Shown here: positions 56,578 to 64,000 of the stretch, one piece after another
Position numbering within the stretch: position 1 is the first letter of the stretch
How the letters are laid out: each line of letters starts with the position of its first letter
Assembly (NCBI RefSeq): GCF_019175285.1
Contig: NC_056524.1
Location: 170,291,298-170,355,297 of the forward strand
Reading direction: 5' to 3'
From: Sceloporus undulatus
Lineage: Eukaryota; Chordata; Lepidosauria; Squamata; Phrynosomatidae
DNA length: 64,000 nt
Made by a program: the position numbers and the translations under genes
The notes under the pieces: generated by a model
The model's database searches: none
The model's input: the letters and a program-made list of their open reading frames with translations, nothing else
What the model was told of the DNA's origin: nothing

Positions 56578-56759
56578 GGCTGCATCTGCACTGCAGAAAT
56601 AATCCAATTTGACATCACTTTAACTGCCATGGCTCAATGCGATCGAATTCTGGGATTTGTAGTTTTGTGAGACATGTAGCCTTCTGTCAGAGAGCTCTGG
56701 TGCCACAACAAACTACAATTCCCAGAATGCCAAAGCATTTCTGCACTGTGGATGCAGCC
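56578..56759. mobile_element. Palindromic MITE, GGCTGCATC family (copy 6)
   Basis: GGCTGCATCTGCACTGCAGA at the left, GCACTGTGGATGCAGCC at the right, ATTCTGGGATTTGTAGTTTT and its mirror AAACTACAATTCCCAGAATG in the middle. One of the best-preserved copies. Confidence 0.82.
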
Positions 56760-56779
56760 AAATAGTTGAAAAGGGCTGA

Positions 56780-57020
56780 AAGGGCCATGTAAATCCTCCC
56801 TCCTGCCACACACAACTCCAACCCTCCTGGAAGATGTTAATGCAAACTATGTTTAAAGACCTCCAAAGAAGGAGAGCCCATTACCCCTGAGGCAATCTAT
56901 TCTACTGCCAAAAAATCTTACAATAAAAGAGTGCTTCTTAACATTTAGGTGGAATCTCTTTTCTTGTAATTTGAATTCACTGGTTTGTATTCTAGTCTTT
57001 GGAAGAGTTTTCCAAGCTAA
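56780..57020 (-). mobile_element. CR1 LINE 3' fragment
   Basis: GTTTAAAGACCTCCAAAGAA, CTGAGGCAATCTATTCTACT and AACATTTAGGTGGAATCTC with TTTTCTTGTAATTTGAA match the reverse strand of CR1 3' regions. Confidence 0.75.
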
Positions 57021-57040
57021 ACAAATCCATTCCCTAAGAA

Positions 57041-57328
57041 GACTATCACACGGGGAAAATCAGGAGATTAAAAAGGCATTTTCCCAAGAAAGTTGCATGC
57101 TTGCAGTGCAGATTTTCATACACATCGGGATCTGAGAGGACTTATCCCAGGAAGAACCAGGAATACTCCAGCAACAAACTTTTCAAATGATTTGTTGCTG
57201 GAGCATTCCTGGTTCTTCCTGGGATAAGTCATCTTAATTGCAACGTTGTCTGAAAATCTTCACTGCGATCATGCAACTTTCCTGGGGAAATGCCCTTTTA
57301 ATCTCCTGATTTTCTCCATGCGATTGTC
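57041..57328. mobile_element. Long palindromic (foldback) element
   Basis: The whole 288 bp folds back: GACTATCACACGGGGAAAAT pairs with the reverse of ATTTTCTCCATGCGATTGTC, and CAGGAGATTAAAAAGGCATT pairs with AATGCCCTTTTAATCTCCTG. The centre pairs 40-base arms (GACTTATCCCAGGAAGAACC...) with about one mismatch around a 13-base loop. No coding capacity. Confidence 0.85.
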
Positions 57329-57812
57329 TCCAAAGTCACTCCTCCTAAGGCTTAGTTTCCAAATGTTTGACTGGGGGAGCAGGGAGGACACAGTTTTTAG
57401 TTCTCATATAGGCACTGAGGCTGCAATCCTGCCCACAGTTACCTGGTGGGAGCGAGGAAAACTTATTTGACTCAACGGAATTTCCCTCCAAATGAAACAT
57501 GCATGGGAAGAGGCTAGGATTTTCGCAAAACTAGTTTTGAAAGAAATAAAAAGAACTTGGCTGGAGCCAAAAATCATTTTAATTTCTCTTGTGAAATAAT
57601 CCTGAGTGTTCTTCTCCCCACTGGCCTGCATCATTGGCTCCAACATGCAACTCCCAGACAGAGAGAGTAATTTACCAAGTAATAGAGCCTGAAGGGTTAT
57701 GTTTCCCATTTAAAGCTCAGTGCTGTGTGCTCTCTGTTCCATGTTGCTTTAACTCCCAGCTGTCTGCTTCCTACCCTAGAAAATGTGGAGCAAATTTTCT
57801 AATTTCAAGTCA

Positions 57813-57813
<1 letters not shown>

Positions 57814-57843
<30 letters not shown>
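57814..57843. repeat. (CA)n microsatellite
   Basis: About 15 uninterrupted AC units. Confidence 0.95.
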
Positions 57844-57846
<3 letters not shown>

Positions 57847-58404
57847 CATTATGTACTATTTCAAAATCTCTTTAAGTGTCACAAAACATATGCCCAGAGA
57901 CAACAATGAAGGTATTGTTATTTTTGCGTTCCAAGTTACAACTGGCAACCTAAATTTTTTATTGCTCAGCAAGGATAAGAAAAAATTATTTGTTTTATTT
58001 GCAAAAAGGCTTATATCCTGCCTCACTCCCCCCCCCCCCAAAAGAGATGAGAGTCAGCCATCAGAATCAAATGTAAAGTCAACAAAAATGTGTGCAGAGT
58101 TTACAAAAAAAATTCCAAAGACACAAAAACTCATATCAAACCATAATAGCAACAGCAGCCGGTAGATGGAGAAAATGGGCAGCAAGCTCACCAGCAGCAA
58201 TGATACCCGATAGTCAAACAAATAAAGGCACATTTATGACAGTTAGCCCTTTAATTTCAGGTACCAAATTCTTTATCCATCCTTGCATGATACAAAGCAG
58301 AGTTATCTACTGAGAATTTGAAATACTAGGCACCTTGCTGATACATATTGAATTATCAAAAAGAGGCACATCCTTATTTTGAGAAGCAGAAGAAAATGGA
58401 AAGT

Positions 58405-58617
58405 AGGGTGCATCTACACCATAGAAATAATGCAATTTGACATCACTAAATGCTGTAGCTTTATCATATGGAAGCATGGGATTTGTAGTTTTAGCCTTCT
58501 CTGTCACATAGTGCTGGTGCTTCCCAAAACTACAAATCCCAGGATTCTGTAGGATGGAGCCATGGCAGTTAAAGTGGTGCCAAACTACATTATTTCTACA
58601 ATGTAAATGCACTCCTA
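58405..58617. mobile_element. Palindromic MITE, GGCTGCATC family (copy 7)
   Basis: GTGCATCTACACCATAGAAA at the left, CATTATTTCTACAATGTAAA at the right, GGGATTTGTAGTTTTAGCC and ACTACAAATCCCAGGATTC inside. Confidence 0.75.
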
Positions 58618-58682
58618 GTCTGTCCCACTCAAGAATGGTCTACTCCAATGGAAACTACACAGTTCAGCTCAATGGCCTACAC

Positions 58683-58880
58683 CAGTGACGGTGAACCTTT
58701 TACAGGCCGAGTGCCCAAACTGCAACCCAAAACCCACTTATTTATTGCAAAGTGCCATGTCTCTCTGGCTTTCTAGTCAAAAATTCTGGCAAACTCTGTG
58801 CTGGGGCAATGGCACATGTGCCTACAGAGAGGGCTCTGAGTGCCACCTCTGGCACACATGCCATAGGTTCGCCATCACTG
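58683..58880. mobile_element. hAT-type MITE (CAGTGRTGGCGAACC family, copy 2)
   Basis: CAGTGACGGTGAACCTTTTA at the left and GGTTCGCCATCACTG at the right, flanked by an exact 8-bp duplication GCCTACAC (58675-58682, 58881-58888). Same family as 24-214. Confidence 0.92.
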
Positions 58881-59662
58881 GCCTACACAGTTCAGTATCT
58901 ACACAGAGTACACCAGTACTCCACCAAGCAATTTCATAACATGCAACATGCATTGGTAACTGATGTCTTCCAGATCAGTGCTGTGCAGTGCAGTTGTACT
59001 CGTTTTAAATTTAAAGAAGTTACCCAAAGTGCTCAATTCTATCCCTTAACTCTTTAATTGCTCCTTTTAATCCTGGAATAGATTTGCTGGCCACTAGCCA
59101 CCACTGCTTAAACAGCCAGTGGACATGAGTTAGGAACTCACAGTGAACCAGTCTCTCTTGTCATGTGAATTTCAGCAACATTCATATTTTGGCCAAAATC
59201 CTACATCAAACAGGCAGACCCATAGACTCTTATACTGATGAGCAGTCTTAGATAAGACGAACAAAAGACCTTTATTGAAAACATCAGCAACAGACATTAA
59301 CAGCAATGTATTTCAGTCAGAACTAAAGCCTATGTCCATCCCATGACAATACAAATGCTATCAAACTGACTCCACCCCTTTTGGTGTGCATTCCAACCCA
59401 TTCCATAACAACCTTCCAATAGTTCCCTGTTTCCTGCCATAGGCGGGTTACAGACGGGCAGGGGAGGACGTCTTGGAGGTGTATTTAGCTGAATGCGGAG
59501 CCTCCAGACGGCCCGCCCCAGGGGCGTGCTTCAGGTGTTGGAGCTTCCATACGGGGGGCAGTGAAGACGCCTCACCTGGGTCCGTTTCGGACCCGGAGTT
59601 TCCAAACCGCCGCCTCGGAGGACGCTGCAAAAAGAGAGGCAGCTTCCGCACGGGCGGCCCAA

Positions 59663-59785
59663 ACCGCGGCTTTTTTTTTCTTTTGCCGGCTGGTGGATGC
59701 GCAGCTGCGCAGCTACAGCGCTAAGCAACGGCAGAAAGCTTATGTGCGCATTTAAAGCGCCCTAGCCCCTTTAAACTTTCTCTCA
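59663..59785. repeat. Harbinger internal direct repeat R1, first copy
   Basis: TTTGCCGGCTGGTGGATGCG, CAGCTGCGCAGC and TGTGCGCATTTAAAGCGCCC reappear, slightly changed, at 62068-62190. The copies are about 2.4 kb apart in the same orientation. Confidence 0.8.
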
Positions 59786-59952
59786 TCTACGAGGCCATGG
59801 AGGCTGGCATCTATGTGCCAGGGAACCCCAGCATCAACATCACAGGCCAGCAGATCGGGCCCCTGATACTGGCTGACTGTGCCTACCCCATTCGGAAGTG
59901 GCTCATGACCCCCTTGAAGAGAAAGAGAAGAAGAAAGCAGGGGAGACTGTGA
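59785..59952 (+). pseudogene. Harbinger transposase remnant (DDE domain fragment)
   Basis: The frame reads EAMEAGIYVPGNPSINITGQ, QIGPLILADCAYPIRKWLMT and PLK. LILADCAYPIRKWLMTP corresponds to the HARBI1-type transposase block GDSxYPLxPWLMTP around the second catalytic aspartate. The N-terminal half, with the first catalytic aspartate and helix-turn-helix, and the segment carrying the final catalytic glutamate are deleted. A frame change follows shortly downstream, and an AATAAA lies at 60060-60065. It is not functional as it stands. Confidence 0.75.
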
Positions 59953-60363
59953 GGAATGCCCTGGCAGATTTTTTTCTGACAAGGAGAATCTGAAGGATGG
60001 CTCCTGTGCCATCATCTGTGATATCAGAGTGCATTGTTCTGTAATAGCATAAGCACACGAATAAATGTATCCCATTATCCACAGTTTGAGTCTGCCTATC
60101 ATTCCTGATCTGTGCTGTGGGCATGTTTTGCCACGTGCCTGAGGGGGACACACACAAACACACACACACACACAAAAGGTCTCCTGGCGTCTGTTTTCCT
60201 GGGGCAAAAAGATACATCAGCTCCAACTGCCAATTGCCCCTTTGACAATGTATCAATCCCCCTCAAATTCAAGCTTTCCTAATGGCCCATTTGAATGTAT
60301 CAATGGGGCACCCAGAGGACATCTATTGGGGGAGAGATTCAAACTGCTCCTCTGAAAACTTTC

Positions 60364-60418
60364 ATTGGCCTAGGACCACCTTGGCCTAACGGCCCTCAGC
60401 CACAGGTGCCCATATATA
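60364..60418 (+). promoter_or_regulatory. Promoter of the Myb-like gene: inverted CCAAT and TATA
   Basis: ATTGG (60364-60368, the CCAAT box in reverse) is followed 45 bp later by TATATA (60413-60418). A start site about 30 bp downstream would leave a leader of only 10-20 bases before the ATG at 60459. Confidence 0.5.
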
Positions 60419-60458
60419 CCCGTGCGCAACTGTGCAAGACCCCAGGACGGCGATTGAC

Positions 60459-61502
60459 ATGGGAGCGCCACGCAGGAGGGCCCCGGTCCGAATCGCCTAC
60501 TGGACCGATGAGGAGGTCGGGATCCTCCTGGACTCCCTGATGCCACAGGCAGCCGCTCAAAGGGTGATGGCCAGCACGAACAAGCCCAACCGGGGGCATT
60601 TTCTCCAGGCATCCCGTGCCCTCGAAGACTTCGGGGAGCACCCCCCGGTTGACAGGCGGCCACCATTCTTTGAGCGGCTGAAGGACCTGTGGATCAGGGG
60701 AGATCGGCCCAGACCAGAAGATCGCCGTCCTCCAGGTAAGTCAGAGCTCTTGCCATGCCCTGTCCTACCCTCCTTGACCCTTCCCTTGCTCTCCTCTCCT
60801 TCCTGCATGGTGCCAATGCCATCCCTCCTCTTCCCTTCTGCAGGCGTGCGGCCGAGGCGGAGGCGGAGGGAGGGAGGGCACCCTGCCAGGTCGCCCTCTC
60901 CACCATCCTCGGGGGACGAGGATGTCCCCAAGGGTGGGCCACAGCCAGGACCAGCTGCTGTGGCCCCTCCGCAGCCAGAGCAGGCTCCTCTGGCGGAAGG
61001 TAGGTCCCCAGGGTGAGGGGTGGGGGTTGCCTGCCTGCAGCCCCCACGACACTTGTGCCCTCGTCTGCCATGCCAGCATGGTAACTTGGGCCTTTCCTTC
61101 CCCTTTTGCAGGGCTTCATGTCCTTGCTGCTGCCGCCGTCGCGCAGGAAGAGGAGCCTGGGCCGAGCCGCCGCCTGCCAGGGGACCCAGGGCACTTGGCC
61201 CTCGATGCCAGTGCCCTGGATCGTGTCCTCCAAGCCCGGCAGCAAGGTAAGTGTAGAGGTGAACCCAGGGAAGAGGAGTGGGGGCACCCAGAAACCCTGC
61301 CTGTGGGAGTGGGTGATGGGCTGCACAGGCTGATTCTAACCATCCTCTTTCTTTTCCCCCCACAGAGAACCGGACGGAGAGGAGGTTCGCTGCCGTTGAG
61401 GAGAAGGTGGACAAGCTGGCGGAGAGAGTCTCCTCCATGGAGGAGACCCTCCAAGAGATCCTCCGCCGGCTGCCCGCCCCACCGCATCCTCCCCTTCCCT
61501 GA
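60459..61502 (+). CDS. Harbinger-encoded Myb/SANT-like DNA-binding protein, four exons
   Basis: The exons are 60459-60735, 60844-60999, 61112-61246 and 61366-61502 (277, 156, 135 and 137 nt). They join to an uninterrupted 234-codon frame ending TGA. All three introns are 108-119 bp, phase 1 and GT-AG (CCAG|GTAAGT...TTCTGCAG; GAAG|GTAGGT...TTTTGCAG; CAAG|GTAAGT...CCCACAG). Residues 15-75 (AYWTDEEVGILLDSLMPQ...RGHFLQASRALEDFG...FFERLKDLW) have the W-TDEE-LL and F-xRLKDLW spacing of the trihelix/Myb-like domain that PIF/Harbinger elements encode beside their transposase. The middle is Pro/Arg/Glu-rich. The C terminus (RFAAVEEKVDKLAERV, SSMEETLQEILRRL) is a short coiled coil. By family knowledge the protein would bind the transposon ends and help the transposase enter the nucleus. 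Intron 1 is also open in frame, so intron retention would add 36 residues. Confidence 0.8.
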
Positions 61503-61593
61503 AGCAGCTTCCCTCTCCTGCCCCCTCTGCCATCCCCCCTTCACCACCCCCCTTCACCCTCCCCCTTCCCTTTGTATATATTGTATATATGTA

Positions 61594-61622
61594 AATAAAA
61601 AAGTTTTGTTATTGTAAATAAA
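61594..61622 (+). terminator. Polyadenylation signals of the Myb-like gene
   Basis: AATAAA occurs at 61594-61599 and 61617-61622, about 92 and 115 bases after the stop. A T/GT-rich stretch follows, the usual downstream element. Confidence 0.7.
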
Positions 61623-62067
61623 ACAGTTTATTTTTTTTTTAAAATTGTGTGGTTAATTATGCGCAACTGCGGCAGTGTGGCTGTGAGTGTGAATGAGGCG
61701 CAACTGTGCAGTCTAAAGCTAGGCAGGAGTGCTGTGAGGTAGCAATCTCCACAGGGCAAGGTTGCTGGGGATTCTGGGAGATGAAGTCCAAACGCCTGGA
61801 AGGACAGAGTTTGGAGATTGCTGGTTTGGGGACCAGTGAGCCAGGCATGGTGGGAGGAGAGAACAGGAAGGGTAGAATAGAGTAGATAGGGCTGGGAGGG
61901 AACACATGCCCTGGGAGGCGAAATGATATCTTTATGGGACATCATGGGACCTAGTGCCTTGTCAGTGCTCCCTGCCCCTTGATCCCAGGCCCCCTCTAGT
62001 TGCCCTTTGCCTTTGGGGGCAAGTTTAGAGGGCATCAAAAGGTCTTGGGCACATTCAAGCTCCGGGG

Positions 62068-62190
62068 TCTCTTTTTTTTTTCCTTTGCCGGCTGGCGAAT
62101 GCGCAGCTGCGCAGCGCTAAAGCAGCGGCGGCAGAAAGCCTATGTGCGCATTTAAAGTGCCCAAGCCCCTTTAAACTTTCCCCCCCGATC
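62068..62190. repeat. Harbinger internal direct repeat R1, second copy
   Basis: CTTTGCCGGCTGGCGAATGC, GCAGCTGCGCAGCGC and GTGCGCATTTAAAGTGCCCA match 59663-59785. It is followed by non-coding sequence rather than the transposase fragment. Confidence 0.8.
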
Positions 62191-62434
62191 TGCCCAAAAA
62201 CAATGGTGGTCTCCTGCCAGCTGGTGATCAGCTGGTGTTGGCATCCTTGTCCACTTGCACGTTGCCAATGTCACCAGCATCATGGATGCCTCCTCTCCTT
62301 TGGTCCCCGTGCTCCTGCTGAATCTGCAATGCACAGCCACAGCTGTCTCTGCTGCCACCGCTGTCCCCCTGCCATCCCCCATCACCTCCCTTGTACATAT
62401 GTCAATATTTACAGTTTTAGCGTTTTTTATTGTT

Positions 62435-62720
62435 AGGTGAAAATGGCAGAGGAATGTGTGTAGGGGTGCACTTTAAAGTCCAAACTTTCCAAGCAGCGCA
62501 TGCGTACATGTTGCTCTAGGGTTAGGGTTAGGAGGCTTAAAATGCACCGCAGCTGTGCCTCAGCTTCCACAGCTGCATGGCAGCGGACGTTGCAATTAAA
62601 GCCTGACTGCAAACTGTGCATGTTCCAAGACCCCAACTCACTATGCGACGGAGCTTTTAAATGGGCAACTTAAATTAGCGGCGTAGCAATTCTGGTGTAC
62701 CGGTGCAGCAGCTCTCATGG
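62435..62720. repeat. Harbinger internal repeat R2, first copy
   Basis: TAGGTGAAAATGGCAGAGGA, CTAGGGTTAGGGTTAGGAGG, GCAGCGGACGTTGCAATTAA and CGGTGCAGCAGCT are found again in the same order at 62952-63300. The TTAGGG pair resembles the telomere repeat but is only about two and a half units. Confidence 0.8.
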
Positions 62721-62951
62721 CTTCTTCCACTTCTCGATATGTGTCAGTATTCAGGTAGGACTGCTCCAGTTTCTGCAGTTACTCCAGTTTCTGGGACCAT
62801 ATAGCTATAATGTCAGCCGTCTCAGTATGAGACCAAGACGTCCCCCTGCCTTTTTTCGGGGTGCTGGTGGATGGCTGAGCCATCCTGCCTGGTGGCAAAG
62901 GGGAGCCGCCACACAGCTGTGCCAGGAGCAGCCGAACTGTGCCCTTTCCCA

Positions 62952-63300
62952 GGTGAAAATGGTGCAGGAATGTGTGTAGGGGGTCACTTTAAATCCCAAA
63001 CTTTCCCTTATCACTTTCTACAACCAAAACATCCGCCGGCAAAACTTACAACTTCCCGCGGTTCTAGCAACGCATGCGCACAAGTGGCTCTAGGGTTAGG
63101 GTTACGAGACTTAAAATGCGCCGCAGCTGTGCCGCAGCTTCCACAGCTCCATGGCAGCGGACGTTGCAATTAAAGCTTGACTGCAAACCACGCATGTCCC
63201 GGGAACCCGACCCATTATGCGACGCAGCTGACACGGAGCTTTTAAACCGGCAACTTATATTTGCGGTGTAGCAATTCTGATGTATCGGTGCAGCAGCTTA
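62952..63300. repeat. Harbinger internal repeat R2, second copy
   Basis: AGGTGAAAATGGTGCAGGAA, CTAGGGTTAGGGTTACGAGA, GCAGCGGACGTTGCAATTAA and CGGTGCAGCAGCT repeat the first copy, with about 60 extra bases near 63000-63060. Directly after it, CTTACAGACGG at 63297 resembles the element's own terminal repeat. Confidence 0.8.
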
Positions 63301-64000
63301 CAGACGGAAATGCGCAGGTACGTATCAAACAGAAAAGAAGCGGAAAAAAGCAGCACCTTTTTAATGCCGCTTCTTCCCGCTTGGGGCGTGCGGGGGGCGT
63401 GTTCATGACGGCATTCAGGTAAAGCCCGTCTGAAGGCTCTACCTTCATGACGTCATGAGTACATCCCTTTTTGCCCGTCTGTAACCCGCCATAATGTATC
63501 CATTCTTAACTGAACTATGCTCAGCCATGAAAATACTTCCCCTCCCTTGCATAGACATATATACATCTTGCACCTTGCATACAAAACACATGGCAGATTC
63601 CACAGATTCTGACATTCTGCCACCCCAAACTACATCTCCCCCCTCTTCAAGGACCTGGCTTGCCCAGATACTTAGCATTAAACTTCTGTACCAAATCAGG
63701 AGTATTAACATATTTGGCATACACCCATTCATTTTCTGCCTCTGGGAAATGTTTCCACTTAATGAAATACTGCAATTTTTTTGAGGGAATGGTGAGATTC
63801 TAGGATTTTCGGCACCTCAAAATGTTGTTCCCCATCAATCACAAGAGGAGGTAGGGGTGCTGATTCTGGTCTCTCTGGTCTCCAAGGATCTGACTCCAAT
63901 GCTACTTTAATAAATTAAAATGAAAAATTGGGTGCAAATGTCTATAGTTCTTAGGCAAGTCTAGTTCCACCGTTACCTTACTGACCAGCCTCTTGACGAC

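Larger units (their letters stand above)
59442..63490 (+). mobile_element. PIF/Harbinger DNA transposon carrying a Myb-like gene
   Basis: The 4,049-bp element has perfect 19-bp terminal inverted repeats: GGCGGGTTACAGACGGGCA at 59442-59460 and its reverse complement at 63472-63490. ATA is duplicated on each side (59439-59441, 63491-63493). Inside are a transposase remnant (59785-59952), a four-exon Myb/SANT-like gene (60459-61502), and repeated GC-rich non-coding segments (59663-59785 and 62068-62190; 62435-62720 and 62952-63300). The CAGACGG motif of the ends recurs near both termini. The element is GC- and CpG-rich compared with its flanks. It lacks a working transposase, so it would need one in trans. 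Confidence 0.85.
59236..64000 (-). mobile_element. Chromodomain Gypsy LTR retrotransposon, 3' end, interrupted by Harbinger
   Basis: On the minus strand, from the right edge: the C-terminal part of a Gypsy integrase region including a chromodomain-like segment (about 63650-63850), a purine-rich tract (63635-63647), then an LTR running 63634 to about 59236. The LTR starts TGTAGTTTGGGG, has a TATA-like box in its upstream part and an AATAAA signal at 59271-59276. It is cut in two by the 4.05 kb Harbinger insertion at 59442-63490. Without the insert the LTR is about 350 bp. The internal region continues outside the window. What is visible is a broken fossil with more than one disabling change. 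Its age is unknown, but it is older than the Harbinger inside it. The far LTR boundary is inferred from the TG...CA rule. Confidence 0.7.

Noticed and set aside
60557-61438. Long open frame of 293 codons on the minus strand
   Set aside because: It is antisense to the spliced Myb-like gene, in a GC-rich region where stops are rare. No domain was seen, and the plus-strand model has consistent splice sites and codon phase.
62518-62535. Interstitial telomere sequence
   Set aside because: Only about two and a half TTAGGG units, and the same motif occurs in the second copy of the internal repeat at 63092-63107. It is part of the transposon rather than a telomere relic.

Overview
The window looks like intergenic and genic DNA from a squamate reptile, probably a lizard. 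Three things point there: fragments of the BovB (RTE-clade) LINE, tRNA-derived SINEs and 5S-rRNA-derived SINEs whose 3' ends resemble the BovB tail, and CR1 LINE 3' ends among very many short non-autonomous DNA transposons. This taxonomic call is inference from repeat content. No bacterial-type features, CRISPR arrays, tRNA or rRNA genes were seen.

Two host genes are clear. AIFM2 (ferroptosis suppressor protein 1) occupies the left end. Its first five coding exons lie on the minus strand from 10029 down to 6547. Its last two coding exons lie on the PLUS strand at 1287-1487 and 1940-2094, inside a 3.4 kb block bounded by two 100-N gaps (637-736 and 4105-4204). Exon phases agree and only about 52 internal residues are missing, so this is most simply one gene with the 737-4104 contig placed backwards. 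CHST3 (chondroitin 6-O-sulfotransferase 1) lies on the minus strand, with coding exons at 48430-48566 and 44578-45826. It encodes a complete protein of 461 residues. In humans both genes map to 10q22.

Nearly everything else is repeat. 10.4-12.0 kb is a CR1 fragment split by two hAT MITEs and a Tigger-like element that itself carries a LINE 3' end. 12.7-13.5 kb is a tandem cluster of SINE units. A pair of back-to-back CTCF-like motifs lies at 13.8 kb. 13.9-21.4 kb is rich in palindromic MITEs, with a BovB copy on the minus strand. 30.85-31.57 kb is a solo LTR with an exact 5-bp target duplication. 53-57 kb holds BovB, 5S-SINEs, tRNA-SINEs, CR1 and foldback elements.

The most interesting accessory locus is 59442-63490, a 4.05 kb PIF/Harbinger DNA transposon. 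It has perfect 19-bp terminal inverted repeats and a 3-bp ATA duplication. It carries an apparently intact four-exon gene for a 234-residue Myb/SANT-like DNA-binding protein with a C-terminal coiled coil, next to a heavily deleted transposase remnant. It sits inside the LTR of an older chromodomain Gypsy retrotransposon whose internal region runs off the right edge. A 3' end with related terminal repeats lies at 4205-4524, against one of the assembly gaps. All identifications are by eye from motifs and remembered family sequences; no searches were run.
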